In this document: in pieces, positions 53,804 to 62,215 of the stretch | Position numbering within the stretch: position 1 is the stretch's first letter | Layout of the letters: each line of letters begins with the position of its first letter | From: REEB481 sp964586595 | GTDB lineage: Bacteria; Bacteroidota; Bacteroidia; NS11-12g; UBA955 | Length of the DNA stretch: 64,000 nucleotides | Reading direction: 5' to 3' | NCBI GenBank assembly: GCA_964586595.1 | Contig: CAZPHB010000014.1 | Coordinates: 13,871-77,870 of the forward strand | Translations under genes and position numbers: made by a program | Notes under the pieces: generated by a model | Told to the model about the DNA's origin: nothing | Database searches by the model: none | The model's input: only the letters and a program-made list of their open reading frames with translations

Positions 53804-54838
53804 TTAGCCAACAGAATGCAGCATCGGTTTCACGGCCTGCTTCACTTCTTCCAGGCTTGCACGCTGAATACAAGGAAACTCCGGATGCACGCAGTGAACC
53901 TGGTCGCAGGGGTTACATTCCAATACATGATGCACCAGTGCATGCTGCGTGGACCATGGATAAAACACATTGCGCACGCCTGGTCCGTATATGCCTGTCA
54001 CCGGGGTGTTCATCGCACAGGCAATATGCAGCGGTCCGCTTTCATTGCCCACGAACAGTGCAGCTTCTGCGCATAACGCCGCGAGGTGGTTCAGTGTAAA
54101 CTCCTTTGGAAACAGATGCACGGGTGTGCGGATGATTTCGGCCAGCTGCTGCAGTTCGTCATGCTCTTCGGCGCTTCCGGGAAGCACGGCGACCAAGCGG
54201 TATTCGGCAAACAGCCATTCGGCGAGGGCTACAAAACGGGCAGCCGGCCAGCGACGAAGTTCTTTCCGGGCTCCGGTATGCAAAACCACAAAGGGCGCGG
54301 CAACCTGCGTGTCCACCCACGTTTTGGTTTCATCCTGAGCTTTGTTCCCCGGATAAAGCCGCGCCGCCTCAAAGGGAATTCCACCCAGAATGGGTGCTAC
54401 AATGCGGTAATTGGTTTGCAGTTCATGTGCCTGCCGTCCGCGTTGTGCAAAACGCACGCTTCCCCGATCCATCCGGAGTTTCGGCAGGTAGCGCAGGCTC
54501 TTCAGCCAGGTTTGCCAGTTGCCGCGGAGCTCCACCACCAGGTCGAAGCGCCGGTTCCATTGCGCAACATCGGTAAGTAGCGCATCAACATGTGGGTCGT
54601 GGGCCAGCAGTTCGCGGTTGAAGGATTTGCAGAGCACCGTGAGTTTCGCCTCCGGAAAACGTTGCTTCAGCAAGGAAAAAACATGGGTACAGGTGGCCAT
54701 GTCGCCGATTTCATCCAGCTTCACGCAGAGCACATGCCTGACAACAGGATTCTTTCTGCGCAAACGACGGATCAGGCTGCTGAGCAGCATATTGGCCAGG
54801 TAGAGCCTTTGTTCTGCGTCCGGCAGCCAGCGTTTCAT
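53804..54838 (-). CDS. Glycosyltransferase family 9 (heptosyltransferase-like)
   Basis: A 344-residue lipopolysaccharide-type glycosyltransferase. HVLCVKLDEIGDMATCTHVF is the N-terminal nucleotide-sugar domain start with the characteristic D-x-x-GD, and the C-terminal domain has VLHTGARKELRRWPAARF and LVGNESGPLHIACAMNTPV (acceptor and donor site). The donor sugar cannot be told. The start overlaps the cyclase-family gene stop (ATGA at 54835-54838). Confidence 0.88.
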   Translation of the reverse strand: MKRWLPDAEQRLYLANMLLSSLIRRLRRKNPVVRHVLCVKLDEIGDMATCTHVFSLLKQRFPEAKLTVLCKSFNRELLAHDPHVDALLTDVAQWNRRFDLVVELRGNWQTWLKSLRYLPKLRMDRGSVRFAQRGRQAHELQTNYRIVAPILGGIPFEAARLYPGNKAQDETKTWVDTQVAAPFVVLHTGARKELRRWPAARFVALAEWLFAEYRLVAVLPGSAEEHDELQQLAEIIRTPVHLFPKEFTLNHLAALCAEAALFVGNESGPLHIACAMNTPVTGIYGPGVRNVFYPWSTQHALVHHVLECNPCDQVHCVHPEFPCIQRASLEEVKQAVKPMLHSVG

Positions 54839-55593
54839 GGTGCAGGATGCAGCGGGAAGATCAAGGGCCGGGAAGGAGCGGCATCACTTTCGATGGGCGC
54901 CACCTGCAGGTTGAGCAGGTAGTGACCGTCGGCAGCTTCCTCAGGAACATAAATCAGTTCGGTGATGGTGGCATCGGTGCGCGGTGTTTCGGGATATTGC
55001 CACCAGGCGTGGTGTGCCAGCAGCAGTCCTCCATCGTCTTCGCGGTCCACGGAAGGTACATCGCAGAGCCAGTGCTTCACGTCGGCGGCAGCGGCAGCAG
55101 CCAGCGCTTCGGCTTCAAACCAGGCAGGATTCGTGTTGGTGTAATCACGCGTGCGCTTTCCGGCATCGTTGGGTAAGGTTCGGATGATCAGCGCCTCCAC
55201 GCCCGGATGGCTTTGCAGGGCTTGGCGAATTTGTGAAGCAGTGATGACCCTGTCCTCGCCGCGTTGTTCCGGTTCTATGCTGATGAGCAGGGCGCGGAAG
55301 AAGAACTGTTTCAACGCGCGGTGCACGCTCAGCGGCTCGCGCATGATGTGGCCCATAGATTCGGTATGGGTGCCGTTGCCATGAGGATAAAACGACAGCA
55401 GGTCGCAGTTGGCTGAGCCGCCTGCAGCAACATTTCCGATGAAACTTCCCGCCTGAAAAGGCGTCATCTGCACCGGGCCCAGTCCGAAGGCGCGGATGCC
55501 GCCACCTTCGGAGTGCACCGGCAACGACAAATCAAAACCGGCGGAAAGCGTGCAATGGTATGCTGTTCCCTGAATGCTTAACTGCACAATCAC
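54835..55593 (-). CDS. Cyclase-family (kynurenine formamidase-like) protein
   Basis: A 252-residue putative metal-dependent hydrolase. FDLSLPVHSEGGGIRAFG and FYPHGNGTHTESMGHI resemble the cyclase/KynB family, where H-G-(N/T)-H-x-(D/E) provides metal ligands. DVKHWLCDVPSVDREDDGG is the second conserved block. The start is GTG 55593. The stop overlaps the GT9 gene. Function is not settled: cyclase-family members range from formamidase to isatin hydrolase, and no tryptophan pathway gene is nearby. Confidence 0.75.
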   Translation of the reverse strand: MIVQLSIQGTAYHCTLSAGFDLSLPVHSEGGGIRAFGLGPVQMTPFQAGSFIGNVAAGGSANCDLLSFYPHGNGTHTESMGHIMREPLSVHRALKQFFFRALLISIEPEQRGEDRVITASQIRQALQSHPGVEALIIRTLPNDAGKRTRDYTNTNPAWFEAEALAAAAAADVKHWLCDVPSVDREDDGGLLLAHHAWWQYPETPRTDATITELIYVPEEAADGHYLLNLQVAPIESDAAPSRPLIFPLHPAP

Positions 55594-55618
55594 CTTTCAA
55601 AGATGCCGGATTGCTTCA

Positions 55619-55649
55619 TTTGCTGCAAATGTCCTGTGCTGTACCTTTG
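55619..55649 (+). promoter_or_regulatory. Promoter of the histidine kinase gene
   Basis: TTTG (55619-55622), 19 bases, TACCTTTG (55642-55649). Both boxes match the Bacteroidota consensus exactly. The ATG at 55657 is 7 bases further, so the leader is a few bases at most. Confidence 0.65.
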
Positions 55650-55656
55650 GAAACGC

Positions 55657-56814
55657 ATGAATGCCTATGAGCTGAAGCGCTTCTTCAAGGTCATCCTGTT
55701 TTTATTGGCCCTGCTGATTGGCAGCATCACGCTGTATTTCAGCAATCGGCTGGTGCGGAAACTGGCCGTAGAAGAACGCAAAAAAGTAGCGCTTTGGGCT
55801 GAAGCTCAGAAGAAAATTGTTTCTGCCAGCGAAGAAGAAGCGGGATTTTTCCTGCGTATTCTGGAGGAAAACACCACCATTCCGGTAATTCTGGAAAGCG
55901 ATGGACTGCTCATCCCTCGAAACCTCGATTCCCTGCGTTCCTTAGATACGGCATGGGTTCGGAAGCAGATGCTGTTGTTTCGGGAGCAAAATGAACCCAT
56001 CAGCATCCGCATTGACGAAATTACCAGCAACAGGGTTTATTACGGTGAATCGCTGCTGCTGCGCCAACTGCGTTATTATCCGATGTTTGCGCTTGGCCTG
56101 GTTGCCGTGTTTACCTTGGTTTCCTATTTCGCCTTCAGTTATTCCCGCAAAAGCGAACAGAATCAGGTTTGGGTTGGATTGGCGAAGGAAACCGCACACC
56201 AGCTTGGTACACCCATCACCAGCCTGGCGGGATGGATAGATTACCTTGAGGCGGAACTTGGCTCCCTGCCTGCCGATGCCGCCGCCGAAATGCGCAAGGA
56301 CATCATCCGCCTGAACATCATCACCGAGCGTTTCAGTAAAATTGGCTCCGAACCCATCATCCGCGATGTGGACATTAATGCAGCGGTAGAACGCGCCATC
56401 AGCTATATGGAAACCCGCAGCGGTTCAGGTGTGGTGTACGAATTTCATCCGCTGAGCAGAACGGTGATGTGCCCTTTGAACCACAACCTCTTCGACTGGG
56501 TGATTGAAAACCTGTCCAAGAACAGCATGGACGCGATGGAAGGTCAAGGAAGAATCACGTTTTACCTTACCGAAAAGGATAAATACATTGCACTGGACGT
56601 AACGGATACCGGAAAAGGCATTCCTTCCAACAAGTTCAAAACCGTGTTCAAACCCGGTTATACCTCGCGCCTGCGCGGCTGGGGCCTTGGCCTTTCGCTG
56701 GCAAAGCGCATCATCGAAAACTACCACCGCGGACAAATTTTTGTCAAGGAATCTGCCCCGGGCCATACCACCTTCCGCATCCTTTTGCGCAAGTCCGTGC
56801 AACGTTCTGTCTGA
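55657..56814 (+). CDS. Membrane sensor histidine kinase
   Basis: A 385-residue kinase. Two membrane helices (about residues 8-28 and 139-161) flank a 110-residue periplasmic sensor. The H-box is AKETAHQLGTPITSLAGW (His about 181), the N-box VIENLSKNSMDAMEG (about 285), G1 DVTDTGKGIP and G2 GWGLGLSLAKRI. No HAMP domain is apparent. The periplasmic part is unassigned. No response regulator is adjacent, so it is an orphan here. ATG 55657 is set by the promoter at 55619-55649. Confidence 0.9.
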   Translation: MNAYELKRFFKVILFLLALLIGSITLYFSNRLVRKLAVEERKKVALWAEAQKKIVSASEEEAGFFLRILEENTTIPVILESDGLLIPRNLDSLRSLDTAWVRKQMLLFREQNEPISIRIDEITSNRVYYGESLLLRQLRYYPMFALGLVAVFTLVSYFAFSYSRKSEQNQVWVGLAKETAHQLGTPITSLAGWIDYLEAELGSLPADAAAEMRKDIIRLNIITERFSKIGSEPIIRDVDINAAVERAISYMETRSGSGVVYEFHPLSRTVMCPLNHNLFDWVIENLSKNSMDAMEGQGRITFYLTEKDKYIALDVTDTGKGIPSNKFKTVFKPGYTSRLRGWGLGLSLAKRIIENYHRGQIFVKESAPGHTTFRILLRKSVQRSV

Positions 56815-56834
56815 ACTTTCGTCTATTCAACTGC

Positions 56835-59800
56835 ATGCGCTTCTTTGGCAACTTGTTATCTGTTACGCTGCTGTGCTGTGTTGCACAGGTACAGGCGCAG
56901 ACTTGTCAGATACAGTCGGCGGATTATGTATGCGTTTCAGAATTGATTTCCTTCAAAGTGCAGGTGAGTGGCGGCACCGCAACGGGCTGGTCCTGGGCCT
57001 TCGGCGACGGGCAGACGTCCACGCTGAGTGAGCCCGGAACGCGCTACAATGCAGCCGGCGCCTACACCGTTCAGGTGACGGTGCAGCTTGCCGGTGGGGG
57101 ATCCTGTACCGCACAGAAAAGTATAGATGTGTATGCGCTCCCGAATGCGAAACTGTCTTTGGTTTCTGCCGACAGCTGTTTGTACAGCAACCGCATTTGC
57201 CTGAAGGACCTTTCCACCGGCGCCAGTGCTGCCCAAAGCATTCGCTCGCGGATTATCTTGTGGGATGATGGAGCGGCCAGCAGCAGCAGCACTCCGGCAG
57301 CCGATCCCGTAAGTTGCCACAGCTATGCGCGGAAAGGCGTGTTTCAGGTGCTGATGGAAGTGGAAGACAATAAAGGCTGCAAGGCCCGAGCCTTCATTCG
57401 CGCTGCAGTGGTGGACGATGTCAAGGCACGATTTAATTACAACCTGCGCGATTATTGCGATTCAGCCGTGGTTTGCCTCGACAATGCCAGCGATACTGGC
57501 AGCGCCAATCTGCAGAAATGGCAATGGTTTTGGGATGCCCAGGCACTGAATGAACCGCGTTCCTGGTGCACCACGCTGAAGAGCGCCGGTGCTCATCGGG
57601 TTCAGTTTTGGGCGGAAAACCAATATGGCTGCCGCGACACCTTCACGGATACCATCCGCTATGCGCCGACGGTGCTGCGTCCGCCCATCCGGATGAACCT
57701 GCACCGCGCATGTTATGGCAACCACGATCTGTTCACCACGGAAACCGACAGCATTCCGGGTGCGCGTTACTTCTGGAATCTTTATGATGTGCGCGAATCG
57801 AGCAACCGCATCTACTCGAACGATACCGTTGGTGTTTTTGCGGTGGAACAACCCGGACGCTACCGCGTTACGCTGCAGGTGGTGAAGGGTTACTGTGTTA
57901 CCCGCGTGGACGATACCCTGCTGGTGCTTGGTCCCAGGGCACTGGCCAGATTGGGTAATGCCATCCAGTGCAGGCTGCGCGACACTGTGTATTTCGACGA
58001 CCGCAGCGATTACTGGGGCGTGACGCGGCCGGGGCGTTTGTGGTATTTCAACGATGCCAAGGCGGCTTCCTGCACCACACAGAACAGTGCCAATCCCGAT
58101 TACAGCTGCAACTTCAGCCTCCAGAAACTGGCCCGACACTGGTATGCCGACAGCCAGCGCTGCTGGTTTCCGCGTTTGGTGGTGGTGGATTCAGCCACCG
58201 GCTGCAGCGACACGCAATCCCTGGTGGTGCGCATCCGCCGGTTGGAATCGGTAGATATCTACACCGTGAAACAGCCTCCGCTGTTTTGTACCGGCCAGCT
58301 GGTGGAATTCCGAACGGCCAAAACAGACCTCTGCGAGGTTCCCGTGGTGAAGTTCAAAAGCGACCGCTACAGCGCAGATACCTTCGTTCCGTTTAACAAT
58401 TCGTACCGCTACCAGAAAGGGAAGGGCTGGCAAACGCCGGGCTTCATCCTGATGGCAGGCAGCCTGCAAAAGGCGAATATTCTGGGTAATACATTGGTGT
58501 TCACGCCGGGAAACAATTACTGCATGGACACAGTGTGGAAGGACAGCATGCTCCATCTGCTGCGCACGCCTGATCCGTCTGCGGATTTGCGCATCCTGAA
58601 TGCCTGTAAGCCCTATAAGGTGCGCGCCTACTTCCGCAGCCGCGAATTCGACAGCCTGAAATTCCTCTACTTCGACTGGGGCGATGGAAACATCACCTAC
58701 ATCAATCCGGGAGGCCGCGATACCACGCTGGACAGCATTGACCACATTTATGCCCAAGCCGGGCGCTACGACCTGTTCGGCCTTGCCGAGAATGTACGCA
58801 GCTGCGAAGGCCGGCACAACAACCAAATTGCACTGGGCAGCTTCATCAACATCACCACGCCATCCGGATCTTGTCCGGGTGCGGCGTATCAGTTCAGCGT
58901 GCAAACAGGAAGCTACAGTGGCGCACCCACAAAACCCGGTAATGGCGCTACCGGGATTCGTTGGTTTATGGGTGATGGCACCGTATATCGTGACAGCTTC
59001 AGCACACTGACACATACCTTCAACAGCGGAGGAAATTATCTGGTACAGGTGGAACTGACCGACAGCGCAGGTTGTAAGGATACCGTTTCTGCGTTCTTTC
59101 GTGTGACCGATGTGCGGGCAGGCATCCGCCTTCCCTCGCGGCGATTTCTGTGCAGCGAAATCATTCAGTTTTACGATTCTTCGGTAATGCTGTTCCCCGC
59201 GCCGGGTGAGCAAATCACGGGCTATTGGTGGTCTTTTGGGACCACGGGAAATTTCTCTACGCTGAAAGATCCTTTCAAATCATTCACGCAAAGCGGAAGC
59301 TATGTAATCACCCATGCCGTGGTGACCAGCAATGGCTGCCGCGATACCGTACAACAGGTGATTAAACTGGACGGTCCGGAGCCCGATTTCATTATTGATG
59401 GCGACAGCGTGGGTTGTGTGCCGTTCACCGCCCGCTTCAGCAATAAAACCCGCAACGCCACGCGCTTTATCTGGTATTATGGCGACAGTGCAAACACCTT
59501 GTACTATACCACCCGTGATACGCAGGTGCAGTTTACTTATACCAAGCCGGGTGTGTATTACATCCGTCTTTACGCGGGCGACAGCACCTACAATCCGAGT
59601 ACGGGCCGATATTATTACTGTTCATCGGTGTTCCCTGACAGCTTCCGCAATCCGGGAGTGTTCCGCAGGGTGGTGGTGTTCCCAAAGCAGCTTTTGGGCA
59701 TCCTTGCGCCGGATACCATCTGCGCGGGTACGCCGTTCGATGCAGAAGCCCGTTACGACAGCCTGTACAACCGCTTCCGGTGGAACTTCGGCGAGGGTGC

Positions 59801-60485
59801 TGACGATACCGCCCGCAGCAGCCGCGCTTCGCATGTGTATGCCGATACGGGCAGCTACCGCCTGCGTTTGTCGGGAACCTATCCCGTGAACACATTCCGT
59901 CCGTTTTGTCCGGACAGTGCCGAACGCAGCATCCGTGTGGTACGCATCAAAGCGGACTTCATCATAGATCCTGCCTCCGACACGCCTGAGTTCCGCTTCA
60001 TCAACCGCAGCACGGGCGGCATCCGCAGCTATGTGTGGGATTACGGACAGCCTTCTAGCGGCAGGGCGAACAGCAGCACGGACCGCGACGGCTTCCACGA
60101 TTACGGGATTGATACGGGCTGGTTCCGGGTTTGTCTGACAATCCGGAATGCCTATGGCTGCGAGGATTCTGTGTGTCGCTGGCTCTACAACGATTATTAC
60201 CGGCACATCTTTATTCCGAACGTGTTCACACCGAATAACGATGCGTACAATGAGGGTTTTTATATAGACATTGTTGGGGAACAGGCATACGACCTGCACA
60301 TATACAACCGCTGGGGACAGCCGGTGTTCCATTCCGACACCGACAAGCTGCGCTGGAACGGCCGCTTATTCAATACCGGCGCCGATTGTCCGGAAGGAAC
60401 GTATTATTACGTGTTCCATTACCGCTGGGCGCGCCGTGACACGGATCGGAAACAGGTGAACGGGGTGGTGCAGTTGATTAGGTGA
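56835..60485 (+). CDS. Large PKD-repeat surface protein with CHU_C (type B) T9SS domain
   Basis: A 1,216-residue secreted protein. The signal peptide ends VQAQT at about residue 22. Most of the length is Ig-like/PKD repeats, such as WSWAFGDGQTS, FYFDWGDGN-like and WFMGDGTVYRDSFSTLTH, each followed by a beta-strand end such as YTVQVTV. Many Cys pairs suggest disulfide-stabilised domains. The C-terminal 90 residues (FIPNVFTPNNDAYNEG to VVQLIR) are a gliding-motility-associated C-terminal domain (CHU_C), the type B signal for T9SS. The last 24 codons are duplicated downstream of the Fic gene. It starts 20 bases after the kinase stop, so may be co-transcribed. Likely an adhesin or gliding component. 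Confidence 0.9.
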   Translation: MRFFGNLLSVTLLCCVAQVQAQTCQIQSADYVCVSELISFKVQVSGGTATGWSWAFGDGQTSTLSEPGTRYNAAGAYTVQVTVQLAGGGSCTAQKSIDVYALPNAKLSLVSADSCLYSNRICLKDLSTGASAAQSIRSRIILWDDGAASSSSTPAADPVSCHSYARKGVFQVLMEVEDNKGCKARAFIRAAVVDDVKARFNYNLRDYCDSAVVCLDNASDTGSANLQKWQWFWDAQALNEPRSWCTTLKSAGAHRVQFWAENQYGCRDTFTDTIRYAPTVLRPPIRMNLHRACYGNHDLFTTETDSIPGARYFWNLYDVRESSNRIYSNDTVGVFAVEQPGRYRVTLQVVKGYCVTRVDDTLLVLGPRALARLGNAIQCRLRDTVYFDDRSDYWGVTRPGRLWYFNDAKAASCTTQNSANPDYSCNFSLQKLARHWYADSQRCWFPRLVVVDSATGCSDTQSLVVRIRRLESVDIYTVKQPPLFCTGQLVEFRTAKTDLCEVPVVKFKSDRYSADTFVPFNNSYRYQKGKGWQTPGFILMAGSLQKANILGNTLVFTPGNNYCMDTVWKDSMLHLLRTPDPSADLRILNACKPYKVRAYFRSREFDSLKFLYFDWGDGNITYINPGGRDTTLDSIDHIYAQAGRYDLFGLAENVRSCEGRHNNQIALGSFINITTPSGSCPGAAYQFSVQTGSYSGAPTKPGNGATGIRWFMGDGTVYRDSFSTLTHTFNSGGNYLVQVELTDSAGCKDTVSAFFRVTDVRAGIRLPSRRFLCSEIIQFYDSSVMLFPAPGEQITGYWWSFGTTGNFSTLKDPFKSFTQSGSYVITHAVVTSNGCRDTVQQVIKLDGPEPDFIIDGDSVGCVPFTARFSNKTRNATRFIWYYGDSANTLYYTTRDTQVQFTYTKPGVYYIRLYAGDSTYNPSTGRYYYCSSVFPDSFRNPGVFRRVVVFPKQLLGILAPDTICAGTPFDAEARYDSLYNRFRWNFGEGADDTARSSRASHVYADTGSYRLRLSGTYPVNTFRPFCPDSAERSIRVVRIKADFIIDPASDTPEFRFINRSTGGIRSYVWDYGQPSSGRANSSTDRDGFHDYGIDTGWFRVCLTIRNAYGCEDSVCRWLYNDYYRHIFIPNVFTPNNDAYNEGFYIDIVGEQAYDLHIYNRWGQPVFHSDTDKLRWNGRLFNTGADCPEGTYYYVFHYRWARRDTDRKQVNGVVQLIR
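60413..60485 (+). repeat. Left direct repeat flanking the Fic gene
   Basis: 73 bases forming the 3' end of the CHU_C gene including its stop codon (coding for FHYRWARRDTDRKQVNGVVQ and LIR). 70 of 73 bases match the right copy at 61688-61760, with no indel. Confidence 0.95.
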
Positions 60486-60490
60486 GGGAT

Positions 60491-61585
60491 TTAAAATGTC
60501 AGCTCGTAGTTTGTGCTTCTTCCGCCGGCATCTTCTTGCCGCAAAATTCCTTTGTCCAACAAGTCTTTGATATCTCTCAAGGCAGTGTCGGTAGAACATT
60601 TGGCGATTTTAGCCCACTTTGACGATTGCAGTTTCCCATCAAATCCGCCTAAGAGTTTGTTGATGAGCATTCTTTGTCGGGCGTTTAAAGTCGTGTATTC
60701 GTGCAGCTTCCAAAACGCTGCTTTACGCAATGTGTTTTGAAGCATCATCTCTGTGGCCAGCAGCGCATTCTTGAGGCAAAGCAGAAACCAATTCAGCCAC
60801 TCGGTAATATCGCCTGTGCTGTGCTGTAAGCTCTGTAAAACAGCGTAGTACTTTTTCCGCTCCTGCAATATCTGGCTCGACATGCTGTAGTATCGTTCAC
60901 TGGTTTGGTCGGCGCGGGCAAGCATGAAATCAGAAATGGCTCTGGCCATCCGTCCGTTCCCGTCGTCAAAGGGGTGGATGATGATAAACCAAAAGTGGGC
61001 GATGGCGGATTTAAGCACAGGGTCTAATGAATCATGGTTGTTGAACCATGTTAAAAAGGCATCCATTTCTGCTTTAACCTTATGCGCAGGAATGGCTTGG
61101 TAATGAACTTTTTCATTTCCGAAAGCTCCTGAAACGATCTGCATCTCACCGGAACGATAGCATCCCACGGCTATCTTTTGCATTCCGCTGTAGCCGGTTG
61201 GAAATAATGCTGCGTGCCAACCAAAGAGGCGTTTATGGGTGAGGGGCTTGTTGTGGTTTCGGGTGGCGTCGAGCATCATGGATACCACACCTTCTACGTT
61301 TCGGCTGGAGGGAACCAATCCGGCTATATTGATCCCCAATTGTCTGGCTATGGATGATCGAACTTGTGCGTAATTGAGTTTTTCCCCTTCAATTTCTGAG
61401 GAAGTGACCACATCAAGTGTCAGGTTGTTGAGCGTTGCTTCTTCCTTGCCTGCAAAACCCAGGGAGCTCATGTGGGCAAGTATTTTCCCCTGGAGGTGGC
61501 GGACTGCCCCAAAAAGGGCATTGATATCCACCTCACGCCAGGTAAAGTGCGGCCATTGCACATGTTCATAAATGTATCTTCCCAC
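60491..61585 (-). CDS. Fic-domain protein (DUF4172/Fic/winged helix)
   Basis: A 364-residue Fic enzyme, probably an AMP transferase. The N-terminus (RYIYEHVQWPHFTWREVD) resembles DUF4172. The inhibitory motif SSEIEG (S-x-x-x-E-G, residues about 62-67) marks an N-terminal, class II-type autoinhibited Fic. The catalytic motif HPFDDGNGR is at about residues 204-212. The C-terminal 70 residues look like a winged helix. The ATG-less frame opens at TTG 61621, but a TATATTTG box (61606-61613) and the family N-terminus favour GTG 61585. It is flanked by 73-bp direct repeats. It could regulate a target by AMPylation or act as a toxin with built-in control. Confidence 0.88.
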   Translation of the reverse strand: MGRYIYEHVQWPHFTWREVDINALFGAVRHLQGKILAHMSSLGFAGKEEATLNNLTLDVVTSSEIEGEKLNYAQVRSSIARQLGINIAGLVPSSRNVEGVVSMMLDATRNHNKPLTHKRLFGWHAALFPTGYSGMQKIAVGCYRSGEMQIVSGAFGNEKVHYQAIPAHKVKAEMDAFLTWFNNHDSLDPVLKSAIAHFWFIIIHPFDDGNGRMARAISDFMLARADQTSERYYSMSSQILQERKKYYAVLQSLQHSTGDITEWLNWFLLCLKNALLATEMMLQNTLRKAAFWKLHEYTTLNARQRMLINKLLGGFDGKLQSSKWAKIAKCSTDTALRDIKDLLDKGILRQEDAGGRSTNYELTF

Positions 61586-61687
61586 TTCTGAAGTCACTCC
61601 TGCTCCAAATATAGGAAACAATCACCGCATATTTGCGGCGAATAAAGCGCTTAATCTCCGCAAGGCTGCTGGTTGGGGAAAGCCGGA

Positions 61688-61760
61688 GTTCCATTACCGC
61701 TGGGCGCGCCGTGACACGGATCGGAAACAGGTGAACGGGGTGCTGCAGTTGATACGGTGA
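61688..61760 (+). repeat. Right direct repeat flanking the Fic gene (orphan CHU_C 3' end)
   Basis: 73 bases matching 60413-60485 with three substitutions, still reading FHYRWARRDTDRKQVNGVLQ and LIR then a stop. It has no gene of its own before it: the reading frame upstream is antisense to the Fic leader. A remnant or a copied end, not a gene. Confidence 0.95.
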
Positions 61761-61779
61761 AGTGTTTTCCAATGTACAT

Positions 61780-61989
61780 TAGATGCATGCTCATGCATGA
61801 TGGGCACGAAATTCGAATCGACTTGGATATTGAANNNNNNNNNNNNNNNNNNNNNNNNNNNNNNNNNNNNNNNNNNNNNNNNNNNNNNNNNNNNNNNNNN
61901 NNNNNNNNNNNNNNNNNNNNNNNNNNNNNNNNNNTAGATGCATGCTCATGCATGATGGGCACGAAATTCGAATCGACTTGGATATTGAA
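61780..61989. other. Scaffold gap: identical 55-mers around 100 N
   Basis: 61780-61834 and 61935-61989 are identical over 55 bases, separated by exactly 100 N (61835-61934). An exact 55-base overlap with a fixed-size N run is the expected trace of joining two de Bruijn contigs (k = 55) that share an end k-mer. Confidence 0.9.
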
Positions 61990-62150
61990 TGGTTTCGCCT
62001 CAGGGGCATAAGTCCTTTCTTTTTTTCTGCATGGCGGCAATCTTTCAACGGCAACTTAGATGGGATTGCAATCCGGGGAAGCACATGCTGTACAAGTTTG
62101 TCCGGCAGAACGCGAACGAAGTCTATTGATGTGCATCATGAACCGGCTCG

Positions 62151-62180
62151 TTGCTATCGGGAAAGGTATTTCCTAATTTC
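62151..62180 (+). promoter_or_regulatory. Promoter of the GloVer-repeat gene
   Basis: TTG (62151-62153), 20 bases, TAATTTC (62174-62180), near-consensus. The likely start is ATG 62216; an in-frame ATG lies at 62198. Confidence 0.5.
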
Positions 62181-62215
62181 ACCGCCAATAACCAAACATG
62201 GAACTTTACCCTAAT

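Larger units (their letters stand above)
61761..62215. other. Intergenic region with assembly gap and palindromes
   Basis: No gene seen. It holds a 55-base sequence twice around 100 N, an ATGCATG/CATGCAT palindrome inside that sequence (61783-61798), a TGATGTGCATCA palindrome at 62127-62138, and the promoter of the next gene. Confidence 0.7.

Noticed and set aside
61572..61760. Plus-strand ORF ending in QLIR
   Set aside because: Its first part is antisense to the Fic leader and its second part is the copied end of the CHU_C gene; a remnant, not a gene.
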